Source: Magnetococcales bacterium (GTDB lineage Bacteria; Pseudomonadota; Magnetococcia; Magnetococcales; JADFWU01). Taken from it: 30,015 nucleotides of DNA. The stretch's first letter is position 1; the number at the start of each line of letters is the position of its first letter. Location: assembly GCA_015234045.1 (NCBI GenBank), contig JADFWU010000038.1, positions 1-30,015 of the forward strand, written 5' to 3'. Below the pieces are notes generated by a model. It saw only the letters and a list, made by a program, of their open reading frames with translations. It did no database searches and was not told the DNA's origin. The position numbers and the translations under genes were made by a program. This document shows, piece after piece, positions 15,056 through 24,268 of the stretch.

Positions 15056-16965
15056 GTCCCGCGTTTGGGTCTATTGGGTTCGAGCTCACCTTTCATATGA
15101 GAACGTAGAGCATACCATCCACTGTTAACGCCTTTGTTCAGTAAAACGATTAACTGCTGAAAAACACCGCCATTTGATTTCTGATACAAAAGGTCTCTTG
15201 TCTCCGTCAAAATATTTGCTGGACATGAAATGTGTCTAAGGAAATCAAGTAGTTCACGCTTTGGAACCTTGCCAACCGGACTGCTCAGTTTTTTATACCA
15301 GAATGCAGGGTCTGTGAAATTGTCATCAAGTTTCTCCAGAAAACTGTCAACATTTGAGATGTGTTTGGGAGCTACTTCCATGGAAGCAAAGCAGATTACT
15401 TTCACGGAACGCGGACAGAATGGTGTGAGCGTATTGTGAGCATGACTGAGCCAGTCAGAAATTTCATCAGCTTTAATCTGATGTTTTAACTGTGGATTGT
15501 TATGACCAAATGCGCCCATATCCAACCAGATAATCCGTTGTCTGCCCGGAGGTGCTTCGGGTGCGGCACGAGTGAGAATGGAATCCCATGGCTCATTGCT
15601 TTCTGCGCCAAGAGCTCTGCGTAGGGCTTGTTCCAAATCAGGTATTAGGTTGATACGTATATCTGGAAAATCGACGTTGATTTTCTTGATGGCAATACTG
15701 TTGGCGAGCACTTCAGATGTGTTGAGAAAGTGAATCAACTGATCACTGAGAATCTCAATCATATTGTCTGGTGCGGCAAATGGCAATAACGCCATCACCC
15801 TTGCTCTGGAGTCGCCTAACAGCTCAGAGATCCATTTGAGCATGTGGCTTTTAATGCCATCCCGATCCAATATCATTTCCAATTTGATTGGCACCTGTTG
15901 TTGCCCAGGTACACGGGATGACTCTGGCGGAATGTAGGGAAATGTTTGAAAGATGATGCGATGAGATAAGCAGACAAGTGAATCTGCTGTCGTTGAAGGA
16001 TAGCTCTTGCAAGATTCGTGAAAGGCGGTAATTGGTGATTTTGTGTTGTGTAACCAGTTATGGAAAAAGCTCAATGCAATATTGTTTTTTGCGTCATCCT
16101 CGGTTGAGATAATGTTTCTAACCACAAAAGGTGTGCGTTTGGAAAATTCTTTAGATGGGTCCAGGTTGAGCGGCAATGCACCGCTGCTGTTCATATAGAT
16201 GACCGCTGGAGGATGTTTTAGTTTTTCTATATCCGTTTGAAATGCCGACCATGGATATTCAGAGCCGTCTGAATTCCTGAGTAGAATATCTCTATTGTCT
16301 GAATCGTTTTGCTGCGTATCGATATAAATAATAGTCGGAGGTTTATCCTCAAGAGCTTGTCTGATGTCGTTCTTTGAAAGGGCGATGGACAGCCAAGACT
16401 CTTCCTTATCGCCCCAAACCTCTTTTAATGCACCAGTAAATTGGGCAGAGTGGCTGGCTGACTTTGTACCAGTAAAGATGGCTAACAATCCACTTCGTGG
16501 TTGTATGGTCTTTGACTCGGTTTGTGTGATATCTCGATCAAAAGCTGTTGTAATCTGCCACCCTTCTTTAACAAGGGAAAAATTTTTCCATCGCATTAGT
16601 CGCCAAGGCAAAGCAATATACTCTGGAAGGTCAGATATGATTTTTAAGGAGATTGGCTTTGAGACAGGGGTTTGATTTTCTATAAGATCGCCATGGACCA
16701 CTCTGAGAACTTCTTCGATTTTGAGTCCATTGCCAAAGAGAAAAGAAAACAGTTTTGAACCAATTTCTCCGTTGTCCTGGAATGGTTCAGGATCACCAGT
16801 ATTTATACTGTTGTGAAGATCGAGAAAGGTATTCTTTTTTGGAATGAATATGAAATTGAATCGCGATGATACCAAAGGCAAATAATATTCCAGTAGAATC
16901 TGGGTGCCTTGTAGAGAGATCTTAACTTCCAGCTCAAATACATAAGGACTTGCACTGCTGCTCAT
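15049..16965 (-). CDS. Degenerate CHAT-like protein of the conflict operon
   Basis: 638 residues, ATG at 16965 with AGAGGT 10 nt upstream. No clean family match from reading alone. Residues about 60-325 follow the CHAT (caspase-like) layout. [11 protein letters not shown] (113-123) stands for the usual LPWELL. A strand I-I-Y-I-D-T-Q sits where the catalytic His is expected, and V-I-Y-M-N-S-S-G-A (255-263) where the catalytic Cys is expected; the pair is not conserved. The helix after I-S-T-E-D-D-A-K matches the CHAT end. The C-terminal half (about 345-620) has Rossmann-like strands, including [10 protein letters not shown], and could be the inactive NTPase-like module reported in ternary conflict systems. 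It is the first gene of the operon. Probable roles are adaptor or effector control; certainty is low. Confidence 0.6.
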   Translation of the reverse strand: MSSSASPYVFELEVKISLQGTQILLEYYLPLVSSRFNFIFIPKKNTFLDLHNSINTGDPEPFQDNGEIGSKLFSFLFGNGLKIEEVLRVVHGDLIENQTPVSKPISLKIISDLPEYIALPWRLMRWKNFSLVKEGWQITTAFDRDITQTESKTIQPRSGLLAIFTGTKSASHSAQFTGALKEVWGDKEESWLSIALSKNDIRQALEDKPPTIIYIDTQQNDSDNRDILLRNSDGSEYPWSAFQTDIEKLKHPPAVIYMNSSGALPLNLDPSKEFSKRTPFVVRNIISTEDDAKNNIALSFFHNWLHNTKSPITAFHESCKSYPSTTADSLVCLSHRIIFQTFPYIPPESSRVPGQQQVPIKLEMILDRDGIKSHMLKWISELLGDSRARVMALLPFAAPDNMIEILSDQLIHFLNTSEVLANSIAIKKINVDFPDIRINLIPDLEQALRRALGAESNEPWDSILTRAAPEAPPGRQRIIWLDMGAFGHNNPQLKHQIKADEISDWLSHAHNTLTPFCPRSVKVICFASMEVAPKHISNVDSFLEKLDDNFTDPAFWYKKLSSPVGKVPKRELLDFLRHISCPANILTETRDLLYQKSNGGVFQQLIVLLNKGVNSGWYALRSHMKGELEPNRPKRGTW

Positions 16966-17003
16966 TAAAAATTACCTCTATGTAAAATAATGATGATAAA
17001 TAT

Positions 17004-17032
17004 TTTATAACAAAAATCAGTTTACCTCACAA
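17004..17032 (-). promoter_or_regulatory. Candidate sigma-70 promoter of the conflict operon
   Basis: On the minus strand, TTGTGA (17032-17027) is followed after 17 nt by TATAAA (17009-17004). This gives a start near 16997 and a leader of about 30 nt. Only a consensus match by eye. Confidence 0.42.
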
Positions 17033-17139
17033 GATTGAAAATGTTGGCTCCTATCCATTTTTTACATGCCTCTTGTCGCTCCCGGTTTAAAAAATGATCA
17101 ATAAAGCGTATGCTTGACAGGCGTACAAGGGCAATTGTC

Positions 17140-17169
17140 TTGATTGATTCCGTGTAGATTTGCTATAAA
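17140..17169 (+). promoter_or_regulatory. Candidate sigma-70 promoter of the sulfotransferase gene
   Basis: TTGATT (17140-17145), an 18-nt spacer and TATAAA (17164-17169) lie about 44 nt before the ATG at 17213. The region between the two divergent promoters is short, so co-regulation is possible. Confidence 0.4.
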
Positions 17170-17212
17170 TCTTGCTCCTATCACACCCATAATAGAGGCC
17201 GAGTTCCGCCGG

Positions 17213-18136
17213 ATGTCAGATACCAAGCTGAAAATCATTTATGTCGCTGGTGCGGGAAGAAGCGGCACGACTATTGTTGATCGGGTACTCGGTGCCATTA
17301 ACGGTGTGACCTCCTTTAATGAGGTGTACCGATTGTGGGAGGAGGGGTTCTCCAGCAATAATATGTGTGCCTGCGGCGCGCATTTTCGCCAGTGTCAATT
17401 TTGGAATGAAGTGATTAAAGAGAGCTTTGGTACTGATATCGATTCCGTTGATATCGAAGCGATTACAAAATTGCACCACACTTTTGATCACTCGCGCCAT
17501 GTGCCAAAATTGTTACGCGGCAAAATGGATGCTGAGGATCAAGCCGCACTCATGCAATACAGTGAACGCCTGAAAGCACTCTATGCCGCCATGATTCGAC
17601 ACTCGGGTACCGAGATCTGTGTGGACTCCTCAAAGGTGCCATCCAGGCCGCTCTTGCTCAATAATATGGAGGGTGTCCAAGTGAATGTCCTGCATATTAT
17701 CCGAGATCCTCGGGCAGTGGTGTACGCCTGGAATAAGAAGAAATTCAATCCAGCCACCGGCGAATACCTCAAGAAAAACGAAACATCAGGTTCTATCAGT
17801 GCCTGGTTGGCGCGTAATATCCTGTCCAAAAAAATTATGAAGCAGATTCCCGGCGTTACGATTCGCTATGAGGATTTTGCTTTGCAACCACGGGCAACCA
17901 TTCAGCGGGTGATTGATGAATTGCCGTTATTGAATGGGCTGGATAATCCTTTTGTCACTGAAAATAGTATTGATCTGCCCAAGCTGCACTCCATCGGTGG
18001 TAATCCTCATCGGTTTAAATCGGGTATGACAGATATCCGCTTCGATGATGAATGGAAGCGGAAAATGCCCATGCTGGATCGTATGGGTGTGTCTCTGGTT
18101 ACTTTGCCCTGGTTGATCAAATACGGCTATCTGTAA
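17213..18136 (+). CDS. Sulfotransferase
   Basis: 307 residues from the ATG at 17213; the longer frame begins with a TTG inside the likely promoter. The PAPS 5'-phosphosulfate loop is G-A-G-R-S-G-T-T (about 13-20). The 3'-phosphate site is I-I-R-D-P-R-A-V-V-Y-A-W (about 162-173). A C-A-C-G ... C-Q-F-W segment near residues 47-60 is typical of bacterial sulfotransferases of unknown acceptor. Expected reaction: transfer of sulfate from PAPS to a carbohydrate or other acceptor. It is followed 48 bp later by a polysaccharide-polymerase-like membrane protein on the same strand, so the acceptor is probably a cell-surface glycan. Confidence 0.87.
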   Translation: MSDTKLKIIYVAGAGRSGTTIVDRVLGAINGVTSFNEVYRLWEEGFSSNNMCACGAHFRQCQFWNEVIKESFGTDIDSVDIEAITKLHHTFDHSRHVPKLLRGKMDAEDQAALMQYSERLKALYAAMIRHSGTEICVDSSKVPSRPLLLNNMEGVQVNVLHIIRDPRAVVYAWNKKKFNPATGEYLKKNETSGSISAWLARNILSKKIMKQIPGVTIRYEDFALQPRATIQRVIDELPLLNGLDNPFVTENSIDLPKLHSIGGNPHRFKSGMTDIRFDDEWKRKMPMLDRMGVSLVTLPWLIKYGYL

Positions 18137-18184
18137 AACCCTCGTGACTTGTATTGACAGCCTCACCACGACACGTGGTACGAC

Positions 18185-19450
18185 ATGAGATCATCCATTC
18201 AGCAGATGATTTACGGAGAAACAGGTAAGGACAACGCCAGCGGCTATCAGGTGTTGATGGCTTACCTGTTTTTCATTCCGTTTTGCATGCCGATTGTAAA
18301 TCCGATGTTTTTCAACAAAGTGATTTACCTGTACGCACTGATTCCCTTGATAGATCTGGTCTTTATTCGAAACACCATCCGACATACCGGTTTGTTGGAT
18401 TGGGCGGTGTTGTCGTTGATTTTGATAGCGGGTCTGCTCTCCATGGATGCCATCGCCATGGCAAAGTTGATTGTACTCATAATGGCGATTGCGTATATGA
18501 GTTACCTTTGGCAAAGAGGGCTGTTTTATATATTTTACTGGATTATATTATTAACTGTTATCGTTTCAATTATACAGTATGCGGCGGCAATAGTTGGGCC
18601 TGAATGGGCTAAACTGGTTGGACCGAGAAAAATATACAGTCTGATTTGGGGTATGGAGTTAAGAGGTAATACCAACTTCTATGCCACAAACTTTACCGGT
18701 GGTTTTCTGATGCGGGTCTCTGGCATGTCCTTGGAGGCGGGTTTTTATTCCGCGTTGATTTCCACCAGTATCATGATGTATTTGCTGGATCATCGGGTTG
18801 TGCGTACCCGGTTGGTGATGGGGTTGTTGATTTTGGGGTATCTGCTTTCCTTGTCCAAGATTGGTTTTAGCTTGTTGTTGGTGATGTTGATTTTTCCCTT
18901 TCGCCGTATTGTTAATCGGATACCCGCGCCCATTGCGTTGATCAGTGCTATCGGTCTGATGTTTCTGGTGATTGGTGCCGTATATGACGTGTTGCCAGAA
19001 ATAGCGCATCTACCAACATTTGCCCATCGGACTCTTGGTTATGTGTTGTTGTGGGACCTGTCCACAGAGGCCTTTTTTCTGGGCGCTGATCCACAAGCAT
19101 TGGTGGATTTGGTGCGCACATTGATTTCTGGTTTTGTGGCGGATTTTCTGGAAGGACAGAGGAATCTGTTTACCGGGATTCCTCTGATTATTGCTGAAAA
19201 TGGGATTATTTTTGCATTTGCGTTACTGATGGCGCTGATTGTTAAAGGCTCAGACGCAGTGCGGGCGGTGTTTTATTTGCTGGTCACCTTCAGTGTGAAT
19301 CCGATGACCTCAGACTCATTTGTGATTGCAGCGACATTTTTGCTGATAAGCACAGGATTTAGCGAACAACATGCACCTTCAGCCAAGGCGCATGTCGTAC
19401 AAAGTGTACAAAGACCACCAAAAGGCGCTATCGCCCAAGTTCCAATTTAA
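18185..19450 (+). CDS. O-antigen polymerase/ligase-like membrane protein
   Basis: 421 residues with about ten predicted membrane segments and a larger polar loop between residues about 280 and 330 that includes N-L-F-T-G-I-P-L-I-I. This is the general layout of Wzy/WaaL-like glycan polymerases and ligases, whose sequence conservation is low. It follows a sulfotransferase gene, supporting a role in assembly of a sulfated exopolysaccharide or O-chain. The C-terminal 35 residues are polar. The 3' end overlaps a short minus-strand Tat-signal ORF by 23 nt. The ATG at 18185 has no strong Shine-Dalgarno sequence, so the true start may be slightly downstream (ATG of Q-Q-M-I-Y). Confidence 0.72.
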   Translation: MRSSIQQMIYGETGKDNASGYQVLMAYLFFIPFCMPIVNPMFFNKVIYLYALIPLIDLVFIRNTIRHTGLLDWAVLSLILIAGLLSMDAIAMAKLIVLIMAIAYMSYLWQRGLFYIFYWIILLTVIVSIIQYAAAIVGPEWAKLVGPRKIYSLIWGMELRGNTNFYATNFTGGFLMRVSGMSLEAGFYSALISTSIMMYLLDHRVVRTRLVMGLLILGYLLSLSKIGFSLLLVMLIFPFRRIVNRIPAPIALISAIGLMFLVIGAVYDVLPEIAHLPTFAHRTLGYVLLWDLSTEAFFLGADPQALVDLVRTLISGFVADFLEGQRNLFTGIPLIIAENGIIFAFALLMALIVKGSDAVRAVFYLLVTFSVNPMTSDSFVIAATFLLISTGFSEQHAPSAKAHVVQSVQRPPKGAIAQVPI

Positions 19451-19616
19451 ACGTGCTTACAGAGCGTTGCAGTGCGTGACCTGCTCTGGAGCCGGCTACG
19501 AACGGTGAATAGTGCTTGGAATCCGCAATGGTCGGGTTGGATTGTGCGATAAATTGAACGCAGATCGGGAATCCGAGCAGGGTTTGAAGTGCAGTACGTC
19601 TGCTGATCTTTTTCAT
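19428..19616 (-). CDS. Short protein with twin-arginine signal
   Basis: A 62-residue frame from the ATG at 19616, opening M-K-K-I-S-R-R-T-A-L-Q-T-L-L-G-F. This is a good twin-arginine (Tat) signal with a hydrophobic core, followed by only about 35 polar residues. An AAGG lies about 10 nt upstream. It could be a tiny exported protein or accessory subunit, or what is left of a larger Tat substrate. It overlaps the convergent polymerase gene by 23 nt. No family recognised. Confidence 0.35.
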   Translation of the reverse strand: MKKISRRTALQTLLGFPICVQFIAQSNPTIADSKHYSPFVAGSRAGHALQRSVSTFKLELGR

Positions 19617-19760
19617 GGTTGGCAAGCCTTATTCAGGGCGTTTAGGGCCACGGCAAAAATTAATCATCCCAGTCGCACAGGGTATTGATTCGTCCGCAAG
19701 GCGCAGAAAGGAGCGTGTGCTGATTATAAGCCGACTGTTGAACATTTGCCAACGGTGTCA

Positions 19761-19925
19761 ATATAGTTCTTTCGTCTAAAATTTGAACAGTCAAACGTTC
19801 CAGCCGTGGTGATGTTTTTGCTCTGATGATCTGCTTCGCATGTTAAAAGCGGCGCAAAAACATCGCCAGGGCTTCCATTCAGGTTGTGATTCATTGTCTA
19901 ATTTTGGACCGAAACAACGATATCA
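19761..19925 (+). mobile_element. MITE-like repeat, copy 1 (full length)
   Basis: About 165 bp. The left end (ATATAGTTCTTTCGTC) is an imperfect inverted copy of the right end (reverse complement TGATATCGTTGTTTCGGTCC), followed in both by AAAATT and GACA-like sequence. Inside, a near-perfect 17-bp inverted repeat (GTGGTGATGTTTTTGC against GCAAAAACATCGCCAGG) forms a long hairpin. No transposase frame is present. The same sequence recurs near 26309 and, internally deleted, near 27618. Its right end supplies the stop codon of the pseudouridine synthase gene. Confidence 0.75.
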
Positions 19926-20602
19926 GTCAATGCCTCAATGATATGTGCAGGCGGCTCTGCTTCAACACTGACAGCTGTCTGAAGTGGCAGAGATAAATAC
20001 CGTGCATGGAGATGCAGGTGTACCTCTCCTTGTGGCTCAGGATGATAGAGCGGATCACCGATAATCGGCCAATCCATGCCCGCACAATGAACCCGTAACT
20101 GATGCGTTCGTCCGGTAAGTGGTGTGAGTGCCAGCCAGCTGCGCTTGTCGGAACGCCCTAAAACCTGATAGCGCGTCTGACTCGCTTTTCCAGCCTCATC
20201 CACACGCATTCGAGGCCGTCCAGGCCAGCCAAAATCCATCAACGGAAGATCAATAATTCCAGTGTCATCCAAAGGCAGTCCATCCACCACGGCCCAATAC
20301 ATTTTTTTTACGTCAGCCGAGGCAAACAGATCACTCACACTGCGCCGTGCATCACGACTGCGGCCAAGGACCAGACAACCACTGGTAGAGGCATCCAACC
20401 GATGCGCCGGTGCTGGCGGCTCGTCATACTCTCCTTGCAAACCGTCTAGATAGTCCGCCAATACCGGACCACCTCCTGGACCTTTGTATAACGGTAGTCG
20501 ATGCGGTTTATTGATGATGATGATCTGTTCATCTTCATAGAGCACCAGATCTTGAATAGTGGTGGATGTCAGATCAGTCAAATGGGTCTGAAAAGGGCGC
20601 AT
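19898..20602 (-). CDS. RluA-family RNA pseudouridine synthase
   Basis: 234 residues. The catalytic motif H-R-L-D-A-S-T-S-G (Asp70), the P-L-T-G-R-T-H-Q-L-R-V-H block and I-I-G-D-P-L-Y are all present. These enzymes isomerise uridine to pseudouridine in rRNA or tRNA; the site cannot be told. There is no N-terminal S4 domain, as in RluA/TruC-type short members. It starts 10 bp after the end of the histidine kinase gene, so the two are probably one transcript. The last residues (V-S-V-Q-N and stop) are coded by the right end of a MITE-like repeat, so the original C-terminus was probably changed by insertion. No Shine-Dalgarno sequence is obvious, which fits coupling to the upstream gene. Confidence 0.9.
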   Translation of the reverse strand: MRPFQTHLTDLTSTTIQDLVLYEDEQIIIINKPHRLPLYKGPGGGPVLADYLDGLQGEYDEPPAPAHRLDASTSGCLVLGRSRDARRSVSDLFASADVKKMYWAVVDGLPLDDTGIIDLPLMDFGWPGRPRMRVDEAGKASQTRYQVLGRSDKRSWLALTPLTGRTHQLRVHCAGMDWPIIGDPLYHPEPQGEVHLHLHARYLSLPLQTAVSVEAEPPAHIIEALTDIVVSVQN

Positions 20603-20612
20603 GGAGAGGCAC

Positions 20613-23600
20613 TTAATTAGAGTAGGGTGTGGCAGTCTCTTCGTCGATTATGTTCGGAGAATATTGATCAATCACTTCCAAAAGGCGCACTTTTCTGACT
20701 GGTTTGGTGAGGAATTCATTGCATCCAACGTTAAAGGCCCTCTCTCCGGCTTCTTTCATGGCATGGGCTGTCAATGCAACGATTGGGGTTGGGCGTAGGC
20801 TTTGAGACTCTTCCCACTGGCGAATGCGGCTCACAGCTTCATAGCCATCCATGACTGGCATCAACATATCCATCAGAACAAGATCGTATATACCGGACTT
20901 ATACATCTCCAACGCTTCACGACCATTCTGTGCTTCTTCAATCTGATGGTCGGTGCGTTTAAGGAATGAGGAGACCAGAAACCGGTTATCTTCAGAGTCA
21001 TCCACGACAAGGATGGAGAGAGACTCTTTGGGTGTGACCAAGTCTGCTGGCGGATGTTTTGGCTGATTGACGGTTTGAGACAATCGGCCCACGCTACCCA
21101 TATGTCTTGGCAAAGAAATTTCGAAATAAAACATGCTCCCATGTCCGGGAGTGCTCTCGACCTGAATTGTACCGCCCATTTTATCAATGAGATGCCGACA
21201 GATAGCCAAGCCCAGCCCCGTTCCACCAAATTGACGGGTTGTTTTCAGGTCAGCTTGGACAAAGGTTTCAAAAATGGCATCCAGTTTTTGTTTGGCGATG
21301 CCTATTCCGGTATCCACAACCTCAAAGCGGATCTGATGTTCACTGCGTCCTGGTTCAACAGCAAGAAATACCTGGCCGGCATGGGTGAATTTCAGAGCAT
21401 TATTCAAAAGGTTGAGCAATATTTGCTGAATGCGATTACTGTCTCCAGTGACGATGTCAGGCAGTGTGTTGTCTATGCGCATGCGTAGGCCAACGCCTTT
21501 ATCGCGTGCCAATCCGCGTTGAATATCCAGAACGCTTTCCAGCGTTTCACGAAGATGGAAAGGCGTGCTGACCAAATCCAACTGACCTGCTTCAATTTTA
21601 GAAATATCCAAAATATCGCTGATCAAGGCGAGCAGTGAGGCGCTGGCTTTTTGAGAGGTGTGGAGGTAGTCCTCCTGCTCTTTATCCAGCTTTGTATCAC
21701 CTAACAACTCGCCCATACCGAGAATGGCATTCAGCGGTGTGCGTATTTCGTGGCTCATGTGTGCCAGAAAAGCGGATTTGGCATAGTTGGCGCGTTCGGC
21801 ATCTTCTTTGGCGAGTCGTAATTGTGCTTCAAGTGCTTTTTGTGGTGTGACATCGGCTATGAACGCAAATGCCACTGGATCTTTTGTGTCTGATCTGTTG
21901 GCTAATGTGCAGTGGAGTTGAACATGTACTTCCTGAGCATCTCGAGTCATCAGGATGGTGTTGAGCATATCCTGGTCGGCAACTTTTCTCTCCAACGCTT
22001 CCATCTCAGCGCGTTGATCGACTCTGACCAATTCTGAGGGGCTGCGACCAAGAATTTCATCGCTGGTATAACCAAGGGTGTGACACAGCGCATCATTGAC
22101 TTCAAGAATTTTTCTGTCATTGAGTGAGAAGAGCAAAAAGCCCTCAGTGGTTGAAGCGATAATGGAACGATACTTTTTCTCACTCTCCAGAAGGTCGGCT
22201 TCCATCTGTCTGAGATCCGTAATATCTTGACGCAGGCTTACCACGCCACCTTCATGGGTTGGATAATCACTGATGGAGATGAATCGGCCATTGATTTGCT
22301 GGAGGGTATAGGCGCGTCGAGCACGATGGTCAGCAAGCCGTTGGGAAATCCATTCATTTTGTGTGATGTCTAATGGAATATGTGGTTTTAGAATCTCAAC
22401 TTTGCGCTGCAAAATTGTCTCATAAGGTGTGCCAGGTATCATGAATGGTGAGATTTGGTCATAAATTTCCTTGTATTTCCGATTGCAAATGACCAATTTC
22501 TCTTCCCGATCATACATTACCAATCCAGCATCCAACGATTCAATGGCATCTTCAAGCCGAGTGTGTGCCTGTCGCATGGCTTCGAAGGTGTGCGTAACCT
22601 GTTCAAACCAAACGACCCAGAGTTCGGGAATGGATGGAATCGGGCGTGGTTCATTTTTAGAATGATATTCAATATGTTGAACCAACGCCAAAGCGGGTTT
22701 GACGAAAGCGCGCTCCAGGAAACGGTAACCAAAAATCAGAAGCGCCATCAGGCCGAGTACGAATACCATATGGATTGAAAAGGCAGGAAGAATGGTCGCA
22801 ACCAGATCGGCTTCAGGCAGAATATAAACCAATCGCCATGGTGAAACGCTGGAAAGGCTGGAAACAAAGATATTGGCACCATTTTGCCAGCCGTGTTGCA
22901 TGCGTCCTTCGGGCGTAAAGCGCAGGGCATCCCAGATAAGATCTGGTAGAAAATCCTTCAGAAGTGGAATGGTTGTCTTGTTGTATGCGGCTATTCGTTC
23001 GGAACGGTTTTCCGGTATTTTGTCCGATAGACTATTGCCAGTAGACGCGCTCATGACCTGGAGTTGTTCATCAACGATCAAAAACTGCCCATTGGGATAG
23101 TCGGCATCCCGAAGTACATCATTGAGAAAGTCCATGGTGATATCGGTACCAATAATACCGAGCAGGGTGCCGTCATGGTTGACAGGGATACCATAGGTGA
23201 CCATCAGTCCCTTGCCGGCGGGATCGATATACGCGGGTGTCCAATAGGGCAGACCTTTTGGATTGTTGAGCGGCAACGCTGGATTCCACCAACTGGTTAC
23301 ATTGAGCACTTGATCAAGGTATTCGTTCAACGCATCCTGACCGTCTTTGAGCAGGTCTTTTTCCAAGGTGGGCGGATAGGTGGCGATGAAATGGCTGGCG
23401 GATATATAGTAGATCCAAGCCATTTGTGGCGATAGTTCTTGAACCGGTTTTGCCAACTCCAGCAAGCTCAGCGTTGCATTGATTTCATCTTGTTCACGTG
23501 GAGGGCGTTCAGAGAAGCGGCCCAGCGCCAGCAAGTTGCCTGTTTCAATCATCTGGTCCATAAAATCCTGGCTGCCCCACTCTAAAGAGAAGCGTTCAGG

Positions 23601-23903
23601 GCCGGTTGGACTATTGGTAAGACGACTGAGTAAAGTGGAGCGGGGCAGGGAAGCCATTTTCCTGAAGCGACGATCACCATAGCGGTGTACTTCAACCAGG
23701 CGGTCGGTGGTTGATTTGATAATGGCTTTCAGTTCGAAGGCGCGATCCAGAACAATCTCTTGGACATGGGCGATCTCCTGATCGCGTTGGACAAAATATC
23801 CATAGGCGGAAATCAGCAACCAGGTCGCAAACACGATGAATGAGGCAATCATCATATTGCGGTGATATCTTTTCGAGATATGCGTTCCGGTTTGTGCAGG
23901 CAA
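20613..23903 (-). CDS. Hybrid sensor histidine kinase with dCache-like, two PAS and receiver domains
   Basis: 1096 residues. TM1 about 17-36; an extracytoplasmic Cache-like sensor about 40-365, including G-K-G-L-M-V-T-Y-G-I-P-V and G-I-I-G-T-D-I-T; TM2 about 371-392; PAS near 449-560; a second PAS from about 571 (E-K-K-Y-R-S-I-I-A-S-T-T). HisKA has M-S-H-E-I-R-T-P-L-N (His718). HATPase_c has D-T-G-I-G-I-A, then F-G-G-T-G-L-G-L-A-I. A C-terminal receiver has L-V-L-M-D-M-L-M-P (Asp about 1012) and the Lys of F-L-T-K-P. It is a membrane sensor with internal phosphorelay, likely passing phosphate to a separate Hpt protein. The ligand may be a small organic molecule, as for many Cache domains. The first codon is TTG; an ATG at 23855 would leave few residues before TM1, so the start is uncertain. 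Confidence 0.93.
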   Translation of the reverse strand: MPAQTGTHISKRYHRNMMIASFIVFATWLLISAYGYFVQRDQEIAHVQEIVLDRAFELKAIIKSTTDRLVEVHRYGDRRFRKMASLPRSTLLSRLTNSPTGPERFSLEWGSQDFMDQMIETGNLLALGRFSERPPREQDEINATLSLLELAKPVQELSPQMAWIYYISASHFIATYPPTLEKDLLKDGQDALNEYLDQVLNVTSWWNPALPLNNPKGLPYWTPAYIDPAGKGLMVTYGIPVNHDGTLLGIIGTDITMDFLNDVLRDADYPNGQFLIVDEQLQVMSASTGNSLSDKIPENRSERIAAYNKTTIPLLKDFLPDLIWDALRFTPEGRMQHGWQNGANIFVSSLSSVSPWRLVYILPEADLVATILPAFSIHMVFVLGLMALLIFGYRFLERAFVKPALALVQHIEYHSKNEPRPIPSIPELWVVWFEQVTHTFEAMRQAHTRLEDAIESLDAGLVMYDREEKLVICNRKYKEIYDQISPFMIPGTPYETILQRKVEILKPHIPLDITQNEWISQRLADHRARRAYTLQQINGRFISISDYPTHEGGVVSLRQDITDLRQMEADLLESEKKYRSIIASTTEGFLLFSLNDRKILEVNDALCHTLGYTSDEILGRSPSELVRVDQRAEMEALERKVADQDMLNTILMTRDAQEVHVQLHCTLANRSDTKDPVAFAFIADVTPQKALEAQLRLAKEDAERANYAKSAFLAHMSHEIRTPLNAILGMGELLGDTKLDKEQEDYLHTSQKASASLLALISDILDISKIEAGQLDLVSTPFHLRETLESVLDIQRGLARDKGVGLRMRIDNTLPDIVTGDSNRIQQILLNLLNNALKFTHAGQVFLAVEPGRSEHQIRFEVVDTGIGIAKQKLDAIFETFVQADLKTTRQFGGTGLGLAICRHLIDKMGGTIQVESTPGHGSMFYFEISLPRHMGSVGRLSQTVNQPKHPPADLVTPKESLSILVVDDSEDNRFLVSSFLKRTDHQIEEAQNGREALEMYKSGIYDLVLMDMLMPVMDGYEAVSRIRQWEESQSLRPTPIVALTAHAMKEAGERAFNVGCNEFLTKPVRKVRLLEVIDQYSPNIIDEETATPYSN

Positions 23904-23952
23904 AGTACGTTCTCGTAAAAAAAATCAAAATCTGAATATCAGAAGACAATCC

Positions 23953-23980
23953 TATATAAAATAAGCCACTTCATCCACAA
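23953..23980 (-). promoter_or_regulatory. Weak candidate promoter of the histidine kinase gene
   Basis: On the minus strand, TTGTGG (23980-23975) and TATATA (23958-23953) are spaced by 16 nt, about 50 nt before the kinase start. Match by eye only. Confidence 0.28.
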
Positions 23981-23985
23981 TATCA

Positions 23986-24268
23986 CATTATTTTTTCCAT
24001 TTATGTGAACTTAAATGTTTTTTTTCTTTAATTTGTTGATTTTATTTGGAAAACAAATGTGTAATTTATAGTGATGTTTTGGCGTTATGATTTTGTCTGA
24101 GCCGTTGATGCCTGTTTTGGTTGAATGTTTACGCGGTTTTTAGTCGATTGAACAAAGATTTTAGTTTGGTGCTCTGAAGCTTTTGTTTGATTATTATGGC
24201 CTTCTGTTAGAAAAAATTGAGTGCCAATCAACAACAGAAGACCAAAAATCAGTACCTGATCTGCGGCA
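23986..24268. other. AT-rich intergenic stretch
   Basis: Between the kinase gene and the small membrane peptide. A loose inverted repeat (CTTCTGTT near 24201, AACAGAAG near 24233) could be a weak terminator-like hairpin. No gene or RNA could be supported. Confidence 0.3.
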
